23,679 bases of DNA from Deltaproteobacteria bacterium (GCA_030636245.1 DAOVXI010000006.1:1-23679); one strand, 5' to 3'; counted from the first letter of the stretch, positions 13,737-22,722 are shown. Translations and numbers: made by a program. The notes: generated by a model from the letters alone, not told the origin.

Positions 13737-16700
13737 AGGATTCGAAACACAGCGTCTCTGAACGAATGGGGCTGCACGCCGCGGTAAGGCTTGCGAGTGA
13801 GGCTATAGCTTACTACTATCCTATGACCACCTTTGTTCATCATAACCCTCTTCACGGTTTCGAGGATATGAGTTTTGAGGATGCGCTTAAGAAGGGTAAG
13901 GACCTTTTTGGTGCCGAAGGGTACCTTCCGGAAGAGACTTATATTGATTATCTGAGGTGCGGAAGGATAAAAGCGGAGCATCTGCATCAGTCTTTAAGAG
14001 AAGCGATCGAGAGAAAAGGCCTTTCTGGGTACATGAAGATAGGCGGTAAAGAGATCACACCATTTGATGTTCTAAAGGCATCATTTGAACATAAGGTCTC
14101 CGAGGGCGCTCCTGCCGTAGAGGCCGGGCTTTCAGGCAGGCTGTTTGAGCACCTGGCTGAAGCCATAGAGCCGTATGACGTTAATGAAGAGTTGGAACGC
14201 ATTGTTAATAATGATGTTAAGGGTCTTGGGCGAGAGATGACCATCTCGGCGTGGTGCGATAATGTGCTTAAAGATGATGACGAAGGCATCACGCACAAAA
14301 TAGATATAGAGCTTATTAAGTGGTGCGAAGCTTTTCTCGATGAGGGCCACGCTGACTGGGCTATGCCCGGCAAGGATAAGGGCATGTACGATGCGTGGCG
14401 TTACGTGGCATCAAAGGAGATTTCGCATCACGGTATCAAGGACGTTGCAGAGAAGCTTAAGCAACTGCCGGCAAAAGCTGAGGATTGCATGGCCGAGTGT
14501 CTTAGTTCACTGGGCGTTACCGAAGACATGGTGCAGGACTATATAAGGCGCCACCTCGTTTTTCTACCGGGCTGGGCCGGTTATATCAAGTGGCGTGAAG
14601 ATCAAGAGGAGCACGCTTGGCAGCAAAGATACCCTGCTCACCTTGTTGATTTGATGGCGATAAGGTTATGGTATGAAAAGGAGTTTGCCTCCATTGTGTG
14701 TAGAGAAAAGCTCGGTACAGATGCCAACATCGATCAGATCACGGAATATATGAAGGGGTCTTCTCTTGACTACTTCTTTAGGTGCGAAAAGTCATCTGCG
14801 CTTGTCCCTTCTTTCTTCTCGGATGAGGTTGATAGGATAATCTTTTCCGGCTCTAACGCGAATACTTACTGGGAGGAGCTTCGGGAAGGGTACTTTGCCA
14901 AAGCCTCTTCGCTTCGTACTCGAGAAAGACTTGAGTCTTATGTGAAAAATACCCTGATACTTACAGAAAGTGTCGGTATAGCCGCCGAGGAGCTTTTAAA
15001 CTCTTCGGCAAAGGACATTATAGGAGCGGTCGAGTGGATGACCTCTCTGGATGATTCGGAAAGGGGCCTTGTCTGGCTCAAGGCTTTTGAGGAAACCTAT
15101 CGCGAGTCCTTGATTGGAAAGCTCAAAGTAAACGTAAGCGGTCGGGACAAAGCCGCTTCGGATAAAAGGTCCGCCACTCAGAGTGTTTTCTGTATTGATG
15201 TCAGGAGTGAACCATTTCGTCGTCATCTTGAAAGCACCGGTGATAATGAGACCTATGGCTTTGCCGGGTTCTTCGGTGCGTTCATCAGCTATCGCGCTCT
15301 TGGAAGTTCGCATGAGACGGAGCAGATCCCCGTAATCGTATCTCCAAAGAACAAGGTCAGGGAAGTGCCCAGGCAGGACCAGGGCAAGGTCATCTTAAAG
15401 CACAGATCAAGAAGCAAGCTAAGGAAAGCCGGGTACACGCTCCTGTACGATCTGAAAGGTGACATTATCACCCCATATGTTATGGTCGAGTCTTTTGGGT
15501 GGTTTTACTTTATACCTATTTTAGGTAAGACCTGGGTTACCGGGTTGTACGCAAAGGTCAGTCGTTGGTTCAGGAAGCTATGGATGCCTCATGTAAGGAC
15601 AAGTGTTACCGTTGACAGGCCTACCAAGGAAGAGGCCTATGAGATGCTCTCCTTCAACCAGAGTATTATTATACGCAGAGCACTCGTGGAGAAGTTTAAG
15701 GGCAGGGGTCTAAATGTATCAGATGAGTTTGTGGAGCACCTTCGCCTTCGTGCGATGGACAAAGAGGCTGAGCCCTGCAAGAGCAAGTTTACTGAGTATG
15801 AGTTAAACGATTTCGTTAAAGAGCTTCGGGAAAATTACAGGATCAACCCGCGTTGGGCATCGGCGAGTATGGGTAGGATAATGCAGCTCGGTTTTACTAT
15901 CGAGGAGCAGGTCTTTACGGTCGAAAGCGCCTTAAGGGCTATGGGGCTCACGAAAAATTTCGCGCGCATAGTTCTTCTTTGCGGTCACGGCAGCACAACA
16001 GAGAACAATCCCTTTGAGGCTGCGCTCGATTGCGGCGCTTGCGGCGGTAATAGCGGCCATCCCAACGCAAGGGTAGTGGCGGCAATGGCCAACAAGGCCG
16101 AGGTAAGGGAGGGGCTTAACGAAAAAAGCATTGTTATCCCCGACGATACATACTTTGTTCCCGGAAGACACGATACCACAACGGACGAGATTACGATATA
16201 TGACTTCAGGGATTTGCCGGAGTCGCACAGGGAGGATTTGGAGAGGTTTAAGGCTGACCTCTTAAGGGCAGGAAAGCTGACCAGCAGGGAGAGGTGCGAA
16301 AGGCTTCCGGATATCAATAAATCACTTGAGCCCGATAAGGCCTGGAAGATAGTAAAGAGAAAGAGTGCTGACTGGAGTCAGGTAAGGCCCGAGTGGGGGC
16401 TATCCGGCAATACGTCTTTTGTCGTCGGCCGGCGTTATCTCACAAAAGATACTGACCTGAGCGGCAGGGTATTTCTTCATTCATATGACCATATTGTAGA
16501 CAAGGACTACAGCTCCCTTGAGGCTATAATGATAGCTCCCCAGGTAGTAACCCAATGGATCAATATGGAGCATTATTTTTCTACGGTAGATAACGACAAC
16601 TACGGAAGCGGCAGCAAGATATACCACAACGTTACCTGCAGGAATGCGATAATGTACGGAAGTCACAGTGATATCAGGGCGGGTCTTCCACTCCAGACCG

Positions 16701-16906
16701 TTATGGCCGGAGACAAGCCATTTCATGAGCCCGTAAGACTGACTACGATAATAGAGGCACCGAAGGATGCCATCCAGGGCATTATAGACGGTCATCCGAT
16801 GCTTCAGAACTTTTATGACAAGGAATGGGTTTTCTTGGTTTCGGTAGACCCTGAGAGCGGCGAGTTTAACCGCTATGTGGCTAACAAAGGATGGGAACCA
16901 TGTTAA
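13724..16906 (+). CDS. dabA: DUF2309/UPF0753 inorganic carbon transporter subunit DabA
   Basis: DabA, 1060 residues, a peripheral subunit with a beta-carbonic-anhydrase-like zinc site. With DabB it converts CO2 to bicarbonate in the cytoplasm in one direction, driven by an ion gradient. The expected active-site residues are all present: Cys490 and Asp492 in SVFCIDVRSE, His755 in LLCGHGS, and Cys770 in ALDCGACGG. The His-to-Cys spacing (15) equals that of Halothiobacillus DabA (H524 and C539, from memory). NPLHGFE near residue 40 is the usual DUF2309 start, and FVVGRR comes late. The protein is longer than the roughly 830-residue characterised DabA, with extra sequence before Cys490 and between Cys490 and His755. 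A PII-like gene follows after 36 bases. No RuBisCO or carboxysome gene is in the window. Confidence 0.93.
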   Translation: MGKVKDSKHSVSERMGLHAAVRLASEAIAYYYPMTTFVHHNPLHGFEDMSFEDALKKGKDLFGAEGYLPEETYIDYLRCGRIKAEHLHQSLREAIERKGLSGYMKIGGKEITPFDVLKASFEHKVSEGAPAVEAGLSGRLFEHLAEAIEPYDVNEELERIVNNDVKGLGREMTISAWCDNVLKDDDEGITHKIDIELIKWCEAFLDEGHADWAMPGKDKGMYDAWRYVASKEISHHGIKDVAEKLKQLPAKAEDCMAECLSSLGVTEDMVQDYIRRHLVFLPGWAGYIKWREDQEEHAWQQRYPAHLVDLMAIRLWYEKEFASIVCREKLGTDANIDQITEYMKGSSLDYFFRCEKSSALVPSFFSDEVDRIIFSGSNANTYWEELREGYFAKASSLRTRERLESYVKNTLILTESVGIAAEELLNSSAKDIIGAVEWMTSLDDSERGLVWLKAFEETYRESLIGKLKVNVSGRDKAASDKRSATQSVFCIDVRSEPFRRHLESTGDNETYGFAGFFGAFISYRALGSSHETEQIPVIVSPKNKVREVPRQDQGKVILKHRSRSKLRKAGYTLLYDLKGDIITPYVMVESFGWFYFIPILGKTWVTGLYAKVSRWFRKLWMPHVRTSVTVDRPTKEEAYEMLSFNQSIIIRRALVEKFKGRGLNVSDEFVEHLRLRAMDKEAEPCKSKFTEYELNDFVKELRENYRINPRWASASMGRIMQLGFTIEEQVFTVESALRAMGLTKNFARIVLLCGHGSTTENNPFEAALDCGACGGNSGHPNARVVAAMANKAEVREGLNEKSIVIPDDTYFVPGRHDTTTDEITIYDFRDLPESHREDLERFKADLLRAGKLTSRERCERLPDINKSLEPDKAWKIVKRKSADWSQVRPEWGLSGNTSFVVGRRYLTKDTDLSGRVFLHSYDHIVDKDYSSLEAIMIAPQVVTQWINMEHYFSTVDNDNYGSGSKIYHNVTCRNAIMYGSHSDIRAGLPLQTVMAGDKPFHEPVRLTTIIEAPKDAIQGIIDGHPMLQNFYDKEWVFLVSVDPESGEFNRYVANKGWEPC

Positions 16907-16942
16907 TGGGACCTCTAAACCTTAAGTAAAGGAGAAGATAAA

Positions 16943-17263
16943 ATGTCAAAACTAACTTTATATTCCATGAAAGAGGTTAAGGTGATCATCAAGAGAGAAC
17001 ACCTAGGCTATATCACAGACCTACTCGACAGCCTGGGCACAACGGGTTATACGATCGTTCAGATCATCTCAGGCAGGGGCCATCACGGCATACATGTCTC
17101 AAACCCGATGACAAACTCTATGGAAAATCTTGTTATGCTTTTAAGCGTCATGCCGGAAGAAAAACTCGAGGCCGTTCTTGAGGGCCTTAATCCGATATTA
17201 GATGAATACACCGGCATCGTATATGTATTTGATGTAGCGGTAAGCAATAAAGGATATTTTTAA
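16943..17263 (+). CDS. PII-like regulatory protein of the dab operon
   Basis: A 106-residue protein with the PII ferredoxin-like layout: MKEVKVIIKREHLGYITDLL (strand and first helix), GYTIVQIISGRG (strand leading into the T-loop), then a second helix (MPEEKLEAVLEGL) and a last strand (GIVYVFDVAV). The T-loop (HHGIHVSNPMTNS) is short and lacks the Tyr that GlnB/GlnK proteins have uridylylated. The B-loop Gly-rich ATP motif (TGxxGDGK) is replaced by DEYTG. It is thus a PII-like protein, as found beside carbon transporters (SbtB, CPII), rather than a nitrogen sensor. A strong AAAGGAG precedes ATG 16943. Last gene of the dab operon. It converges on lpxH with a gap of 20 bases and no terminator hairpin visible. 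Ligand unknown. Confidence 0.8.
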   Translation: MSKLTLYSMKEVKVIIKREHLGYITDLLDSLGTTGYTIVQIISGRGHHGIHVSNPMTNSMENLVMLLSVMPEEKLEAVLEGLNPILDEYTGIVYVFDVAVSNKGYF

Positions 17264-17283
17264 GGCGAAGGGTGATCAGTTAA

Positions 17284-18006
17284 TTAATTTTTAGTTTTCT
17301 CGATTTTGTATGCACCGTCTTGGAACGTAACATGGCTTCCGTTATCGGCAAAACTACCAGGGTTTATATATTTTTTCCTCTCATAAATGTCTTCTATGGT
17401 GGCTTTGTGGGAGTGACCGGCAACAAAGACATCGATATCTTTCTCTTTTAGTTTCTCTCTTGCATACTCCTTTATGAAATTTTCAATGTTGATACCTCTT
17501 TCGAGGTTATAGAACCTGCTTTTATCCGAGAGCTTGTCTGCAATCAACCATGAGGTGCCTGACGGCAGGATCATGTTCAAGATCCTTACGGGTAGGCTGC
17601 GGACTAACCACCTCCAAAAAGTGTATCTGGGAGATTTGTCCAGTGAGTCTCCGTGTGTCAGGTATAGTTTTGTTCCGTCAAGTTCGACCACCGCGTATTC
17701 GGGGTAGACCTCTACGCCTATGGTTTCTGTGAAGTATCGGCCCATTAAAAAATCATGGTTGCCCTCGAGGTATATGATCCTTATCCCTGCGTTGTTTATC
17801 TTTTTTAGTGCCGTAAGGGTCGGAAGGTAGTTGGAGTAAGCCGTCTTGTTAAAACCCATCCAGAACTCAAATATATCGCCAAGAAGAATGAGTACCTCCG
17901 GCGGGTTTTTATCCGAGCAAAGCGAGTTAAGCAGACGTACAAGGTTTTCTTGGACAGGGTCGCCTTTGCCATGGATATGGGAGTCGGCGATTATGACAGC
18001 CTTCAA
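17284..18006 (-). CDS. lpxH: UDP-2,3-diacylglucosamine diphosphatase, LpxH-like
   Basis: A 240-residue calcineurin-type metallophosphoesterase. The motifs run in order: ADSH (Asp8, His10), GDIFEFW (Asp44), EGNHDF (Asn83, His84), THGDSLD, and GHSH near residue 197. This layout, the FEFW after the GD motif, and the length match LpxH, which cleaves UDP-2,3-diacylglucosamine to lipid X in lipid A synthesis at the inner membrane face. One difference is that E. coli-type LpxH has GNRDF while this has GNHDF, as in wider metallophosphoesterases, so the exact substrate is somewhat open. The start codon is TTG (18006-18004), overlapping the aroE stop as TTGA, with GGAGG 4 bases upstream. Last gene of the six-gene operon. 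Confidence 0.78.
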   Translation of the reverse strand: MKAVIIADSHIHGKGDPVQENLVRLLNSLCSDKNPPEVLILLGDIFEFWMGFNKTAYSNYLPTLTALKKINNAGIRIIYLEGNHDFLMGRYFTETIGVEVYPEYAVVELDGTKLYLTHGDSLDKSPRYTFWRWLVRSLPVRILNMILPSGTSWLIADKLSDKSRFYNLERGINIENFIKEYAREKLKEKDIDVFVAGHSHKATIEDIYERKKYINPGSFADNGSHVTFQDGAYKIEKTKN

Positions 18007-18863
18007 CGTGCCTCCAGGCTTACTAAGGCGGCCGATCTCATAGCCTCAACGGGTGCATCCTTGCCGGTCCATAGTTTGAAGCCGAGTGCGCCCTGATGGA
18101 TGAGCATGCCAAGACCTTTGTGAAGACGCAGCCCGTTTTTTTCGGCCTCGATTAAAAGAGGGGTCTCCATGGGCTTATATATTATCTCTGATACAACCGC
18201 ATCTTTTTTAAAGTTCTTTGGCTCTACTATAAGTTTTGTTTCTTCGGTCCCGCTCATGCCGGAGGAGGTGGTGTTTATAATAAGGTCGAATGTTTCGATA
18301 GACTCGATCTTGTTCGTGCCTGTGATGTTGATAGTTGCCTCCGGAAAAAACTTGCTGAACTCGGCCTTAAGATTTTCTGCGCGCTCTATTGTCCTATTGG
18401 CTATGGTGATCTTTGAAGGGTTTCTTTTAAGGAGTGCGTATAGTATGCCCCTGGCGGCCCCGCCTGCTCCCAGCATTAGAATATTTTTGTTGCTTACTTC
18501 AAAAGCTGTTTCCTGAGTAAGGCTTTCAATATAGCCTTCGCCGTCGGTGTTGTATCCCGTGAGTACACCGCCGCGGTTAACTATGGTGTTTACCGCACCG
18601 ATCTTTTCGGCATCTTCATCAACCTTATCAAGAAACTCCATTACCGCTTCCTTGTGGGGTATTGTTACGTTGACCCCGAGCATGTTGAGGGCTTTTATTG
18701 ATGCCACTGCTTCCTTAAGGTTTTCATTTTTTACATTGAAGGGAAGATAGACCATGTTAAGCGAGAGAGCGTTGAAAGCCGCATTCTGTATGGAGGGAGA
18801 AAGGGTGTGCTCTATCGGGTCGCCGAAGATTCCGAGTATTTTAATGTCGCCGGGGATTTTCAA
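18003..18863 (-). CDS. aroE: Shikimate 5-dehydrogenase
   Basis: AroE, 286 residues, normal length, cytosolic (EC 1.1.1.25). It reduces 3-dehydroshikimate with NADPH in aromatic amino acid synthesis. Evidence: the shikimate-binding HTLSPSIQN (Ser22, Ser24, with Gln in place of the usual His), NVTIPHK with catalytic Lys71, GYNTDGEG with catalytic Asp107, the dinucleotide-binding GAGGAAR (132-138), an NRT segment after it as in NADP-type enzymes, and a closing HQGALGFKLWTG. The start is TTG (18863-18861), overlapping the ribF stop as TTGA, without a strong ribosome binding site, so translation is probably coupled. The start gives the standard distance to the SPS motif. Confidence 0.95.
   Translation of the reverse strand: MKIPGDIKILGIFGDPIEHTLSPSIQNAAFNALSLNMVYLPFNVKNENLKEAVASIKALNMLGVNVTIPHKEAVMEFLDKVDEDAEKIGAVNTIVNRGGVLTGYNTDGEGYIESLTQETAFEVSNKNILMLGAGGAARGILYALLKRNPSKITIANRTIERAENLKAEFSKFFPEATINITGTNKIESIETFDLIINTTSSGMSGTEETKLIVEPKNFKKDAVVSEIIYKPMETPLLIEAEKNGLRLHKGLGMLIHQGALGFKLWTGKDAPVEAMRSAALVSLEAR
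18011..18015 (-). promoter_or_regulatory. Ribosome binding site supporting a TTG start for lpxH
   Basis: On the minus strand GGAGG lies 4 bases before TTG 18006-18004, inside the end of aroE. There is no in-frame ATG or GTG near the family's expected start, so TTG is chosen. Confidence 0.65.
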
Positions 18864-19807
18864 AGGTTTTTACTCACAAGCGTTATGTTTTGTCCGGCCT
18901 TTTTTATATCCTTTATGATCTGGCCTTTAAGTTCGGTTTCACTTTCGAAACGCTCTATGTTTCTTAGATGTTTATGAAAATTTATTCGTATTACTTTACC
19001 ATATAAATCACCCTCAAAGTCAAGTATGTGCGTTTCTATGAAGCGCCTTCTTCTTTTAAAGGTCGGTGCCGCCCCGATGTGCGTGACACCGACAAACTCC
19101 TTTGTCTTTCGCCCGGTTAGTATCTCTACCTTGACCGCGTAAACGCCGGCAGGGGGTATCATCTCGTTCTTTGTGCTAATGTTTGCCGTCGGGTAGCCGA
19201 TCTTTTTACCGAGGTCCATACCGCGAACAACCTTACCTGTGATGGAGTAGGATCTGCCAAGGAGTGCGTGTGCTTTGTGAACCTCACCCGTTGATATAAG
19301 CTCTCTAATAAGTGAGCTGCTTACGATCATCTTGTTTTTTGTGCATGCTTTTATGACCGTTACCTTAAAGCCTAACTCATTGCCTAGTTTTTTTAGGTTA
19401 TCTATCGTGCCGCTTTTTTTCCTGCCAAAGGAGAAGTCGTGTCCGACAACCACTTCTTTAGGGTCAAGTGTATCTACGATAAGCTCTTCTATGAACTCAT
19501 GCGGATGTGTTGCGGCAAGTTCTTTTGTGAAGCGCGCGAGCACAAGTACTTTTATGCCAAGCTCTTCAATATAGCTTGCCTTGTCCTCCGGTGTTAGAAG
19601 CAGCGGCGGCGAGCTCTTCGGCTTTATGACCTTCAGAGGGTGGGGCTGAAAAGTGAATACAACGGAAGGCGCGTTTATCTTTTCTGCTTTTTTGATAACA
19701 TTTGAGATAACTTTTTTGTGTCCGGTGTGCACACCGTCGAAGTTGCCAAGTGTCAGCACACAGCCGCTGAACTGCTTAAGCCCTCTCTTGCCATTTATTA
19801 TCTTCAT
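18860..19807 (-). CDS. ribF: Bifunctional riboflavin kinase / FAD synthetase
   Basis: RibF, 315 residues, typical length, cytosolic. It phosphorylates riboflavin to FMN and adenylylates FMN to FAD. The N-terminal nucleotidyltransferase domain (about 12-180) has LTLGNFDGVHTGHKK, VVGHDFSFGRKKSG and the SSSLIRELI segment. The C-terminal flavokinase domain (about 182-310) has GKVVRGMDLGKKIGYPTANI, with the PTAN motif that binds phosphate and Mg. The start ATG overlaps the rnr stop as ATGA, and its stop overlaps aroE. Ordinary housekeeping gene with nothing missing. Confidence 0.96.
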   Translation of the reverse strand: MKIINGKRGLKQFSGCVLTLGNFDGVHTGHKKVISNVIKKAEKINAPSVVFTFQPHPLKVIKPKSSPPLLLTPEDKASYIEELGIKVLVLARFTKELAATHPHEFIEELIVDTLDPKEVVVGHDFSFGRKKSGTIDNLKKLGNELGFKVTVIKACTKNKMIVSSSLIRELISTGEVHKAHALLGRSYSITGKVVRGMDLGKKIGYPTANISTKNEMIPPAGVYAVKVEILTGRKTKEFVGVTHIGAAPTFKRRRRFIETHILDFEGDLYGKVIRINFHKHLRNIERFESETELKGQIIKDIKKAGQNITLVSKNL

Positions 19808-21951
19808 TTGCGTTTTGCTCTTTTTCTTGTACGCTTTTTTATCTTAGTGCCTTCCTCAATAAGTTCAAGGTCGATCCTTCGTCTTTCAAGATCAACCCTG
19901 TCGACCATAACACGCACCGCGCTTCCGAGCGTATAACTCTTGCCCGTTGCATCACCGATCAGGGAGTGGCGCTTTTCATCGTATGTGTAGTAGTCGTCAA
20001 GGAGGCTTGTGACATGCACGAGTCCTTCGATAAAATAATCCTTAAGCTCGACAAAGAAACCAAAGCCTGTCACCCCTGATATGAAACCGTCAAACTCCTG
20101 GCCAATCTTGTCTTCCATGAACTGAGCTTTCTTAAGGTCTGTTATCTCACGCTCCGCTTGCATGGAGTTTCTTTCTCTCTCACTTGAGTGAGCGGCAATG
20201 GGAGCGAGTTCTTCACTCATCCTGTCCTTGAGTTTCTTTGTGTAGCTGTTGTGTATCAACTCTCTTGTGAGTCTGTGTACGATAAGGTCAGGGTATCTTC
20301 TGATCGGAGAGGTGAAGTGAGTGTAGTTGTCGAAAGCAAGTCCGAAGTGCCCGGTGTTGATGTCAGAGTATACGGCCTGCTTGAGTGAGCGCAGGAGCAC
20401 GTGGTTAATGAGCCTCTCTTCGGGAAGGCCGTCAACTTTTTTGAGAATTGTTTGAAATGCCTTGGGGTTGTTTCCTTTAAGATGAAGGCCGAATGTTGAG
20501 GCAAAGGCCCTGAAGTCTTCCAGTCGGTCGCTCTCCGGCGCATCGTGAACCCTGTACAAGCTTGGTAGCTCTCTCTTCTCGAACTCTTCGGCAACAGAGC
20601 GGTTGGCAGCGAGCATGAACTCTTCTATTATGCGGTGAGCGATGTTGCGCTCACCCTTTACAATGTCTTCAACCTTGCCCTCAATGTTGATTATCATCTG
20701 AGGCTCCGGCAGGTCAAAGTCGAGACTTCCGCTCTCATTTCTTTTTGCCATCAGCTTTTTCGCGAGCTCTTCCATGCACTTGATCTCTTCTTCGATCTCG
20801 GCCAGTTCTTTTTTAGCGTATGCGACACCATCCAGAAGGTCTTTGACCTTTGTGTATGTAAGACGGTACTTGCTCTTTATAACGCTCTCATATATTTTTT
20901 TGCTCAATTGATTTCCCGAGTCGTCAAAGCGCATCTCAGCGGTCAGTGTCAGGCGATCTACATTCGGATTAAGGCTGCAGATGCCGTTTGATAATCTTTC
21001 CGGAAGCATGGGGATGCAGCGGTCGGGAAAGTAGGTGCTGGTGGCTCGTGCGTATGCCTCGTGGTCGAGGACCGAGCCCTTTGTTACGTAATGTGATACG
21101 TCGGCTATTGAGACATAAAGTTTAAAGCCGTCCTTAAGTCTTTCGATCCCCACGGCATCGTCAAAGTCCTTTGCTGTCTCTCCGTCAATAGTAAAGAGTA
21201 CCTTGTCTCTGAGGTCGGTCCTGCCAAGAGTGTCTTCTTCCTGCACGGTAGAGGCTATTTTTTCCGCTGCTTCCTGTACGGTGTTCGGGAACTTCAGAAC
21301 AAGGCCGAACTTCCTGGTTATAAGCTCTGCCTCAACATCCGGGTCTTCCGGGTCACCCAATACCTCGATCACCCTGCCCATTGGAGCGGCTCTTTTTGAA
21401 GGCCACCTGGTGATCTCGACCGTTACAAGCTCTCCGCCCTTCGCTTTCATTGTCTGATTTACCGGAACGACTATGTCGTATAGTATGCGCTCCTCCGATG
21501 GTATGACAAAAGCGCCGCCACGAAGTTTTTCAAGTTTCCCCACAAGCGTTTTGTGCGCGCGTTCTATTACCTTGATTATCCCGCCTTCGCGTTTTCCGTC
21601 GGGTTTTGTGCCTTCTATCCTTACTGTTACTCGGTCAGAGTGCATTGCGTCCCTGAGTCTTCCTCTGCGTATGTATATGTCTTCGCCTTCCTCGTCAGGC
21701 ACGACAAAGCCGTAGCCGTCCGGGTGGCTTATCAGGCGGCCCGTAATGATGCTCATCTTTGAGGGCAGTCCATATCGCCCGCCTCGAATCTTCACAAGCT
21801 CGCCGTTCTCCACCATCTCAAAGATCAGCCGCTTAAAGGAGTTACGCCCCTTCTTGCTTATCTCAAAGCTTATTGAAAGCTCACGGAAGCTCATCGGCTT
21901 TTTGGCCGTGGATTGCATGAATTTTATTATCTTGTTTCTATCCGGGTTCAT
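19804..21951 (-). CDS. rnr: Ribonuclease R
   Basis: RNase R, 715 residues, a processive 3'-to-5' exoribonuclease able to unwind structured RNA. Domains in order: an N-terminal winged-helix part (about 1-65), two OB/cold-shock domains (about 66-240, with ISHPDGYGFVVPD), the RNB catalytic domain (about 245-590) with IDGETAKDFDDAV supplying Asp256, 262, 264 and 265, then the S1 domain (about 620-700, GFGFFVELKDYFIEGLVHV) and a short basic tail (KKRTRKRAKRK). The HTR...YTHFTSPIRRYPDL type element is seen as THFTSPIRRYPDLIVHR. The domain set fits RNase R rather than RNase II. AAAGGT lies before ATG 21951. It lies 24 bases after the methyltransferase gene and overlaps ribF by 4 bases. Confidence 0.95.
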   Translation of the reverse strand: MNPDRNKIIKFMQSTAKKPMSFRELSISFEISKKGRNSFKRLIFEMVENGELVKIRGGRYGLPSKMSIITGRLISHPDGYGFVVPDEEGEDIYIRRGRLRDAMHSDRVTVRIEGTKPDGKREGGIIKVIERAHKTLVGKLEKLRGGAFVIPSEERILYDIVVPVNQTMKAKGGELVTVEITRWPSKRAAPMGRVIEVLGDPEDPDVEAELITRKFGLVLKFPNTVQEAAEKIASTVQEEDTLGRTDLRDKVLFTIDGETAKDFDDAVGIERLKDGFKLYVSIADVSHYVTKGSVLDHEAYARATSTYFPDRCIPMLPERLSNGICSLNPNVDRLTLTAEMRFDDSGNQLSKKIYESVIKSKYRLTYTKVKDLLDGVAYAKKELAEIEEEIKCMEELAKKLMAKRNESGSLDFDLPEPQMIINIEGKVEDIVKGERNIAHRIIEEFMLAANRSVAEEFEKRELPSLYRVHDAPESDRLEDFRAFASTFGLHLKGNNPKAFQTILKKVDGLPEERLINHVLLRSLKQAVYSDINTGHFGLAFDNYTHFTSPIRRYPDLIVHRLTRELIHNSYTKKLKDRMSEELAPIAAHSSERERNSMQAEREITDLKKAQFMEDKIGQEFDGFISGVTGFGFFVELKDYFIEGLVHVTSLLDDYYTYDEKRHSLIGDATGKSYTLGSAVRVMVDRVDLERRRIDLELIEEGTKIKKRTRKRAKRK

Positions 21952-21975
21952 TGTTTTTACCTTTGGTTCTTAACT

Positions 21976-22722
21976 TTATGACCGGCGTTGCCGGTTTCCG
22001 CCGAAGCAGGCGAACATTCCGTTCTTGTAATATATGTCCACATTACTGAAGCCGGCTTCTTTCAAGGACGCGACATCCATCTCAAGTGTAGAAAGTCTTT
22101 TGTAGTGCTCCGGGTCGTGATAGCGTCTTATGAACTCGTCTATCTCGCTCTTAAGCCCGGGCTCGGTTTTGTTATTAAGGGCTGCCTTTATCTTCATGGA
22201 CAGATATAACTTTTCAATTTCTTCAGAGGGAGCCTTGTGTGTGTCCATGTTCATGAAGAACCCGTCGGGGTTAAGGTGCGAGTGGATAACTTTGAATATC
22301 TCTTTTCTTTCTTCAGGGGTCAGGTGGTGCAGGGCAAGGGAAGAAAAAACAAAGTCAAAGTTGCCGAGCTTCACATCACCGCTTAAAATACTTTCAAAGG
22401 TAGTTTCTATAAAGTTAGTCTTGGAGTCTTTAAACCTCTTCTGTGCGCTTTTTAGCATCTCAACTGAAGCGTCGGTCAGCGTAAGCTCTATCCCGGGGTA
22501 AGAGTTTGTAAGTATCTCTGCCATCTCCCCGCTTCCGCATCCAAGCTCAAGCACGCGGACGTTATTGTTGTCTTTCATGTAATGTTCAAAGACTGTTAGC
22601 AGTGTTTCTTTAAAAAATTTTCTTTCCGGTATGTACCTGTCGGCGTGTTCAATGAAGTGACGGACGAACTCGTCCTCAGACCAGCTCGTCCGCTCAAAAT
22701 GTTCTTTGACTTCTTTTGTCAT
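21976..22722 (-). CDS. Class I SAM-dependent methyltransferase, substrate unknown
   Basis: A 248-residue Rossmann-fold methyltransferase. Motif I is VRVLELGCGSGEMAE (about 55-69), followed by an acidic motif II in LTLTDAS and motif IV in FDFVFSSLALHHL. The rest is helical, with no membrane segment. The LALHHLTPEER stretch and the early FVRHFIEHADRYIPER segment recall Methyltransf_12/25 proteins acting on small molecules or tRNA (CmoA-like), but no specific substrate can be named. It lies 4 bases after the cytochrome c gene, with only a weak ribosome binding site (TAAGAAA), so the two are probably coupled. Confidence 0.88.
   Translation of the reverse strand: MTKEVKEHFERTSWSEDEFVRHFIEHADRYIPERKFFKETLLTVFEHYMKDNNNVRVLELGCGSGEMAEILTNSYPGIELTLTDASVEMLKSAQKRFKDSKTNFIETTFESILSGDVKLGNFDFVFSSLALHHLTPEERKEIFKVIHSHLNPDGFFMNMDTHKAPSEEIEKLYLSMKIKAALNNKTEPGLKSEIDEFIRRYHDPEHYKRLSTLEMDVASLKEAGFSNVDIYYKNGMFACFGGNRQRRS

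Noticed and set aside
13301..13987. A 228-residue minus-strand open frame across the NuoM-like gene and dabA
   Set aside because: It is antisense to two well-supported genes and its translation has no recognisable domain. It is a codon-usage shadow.
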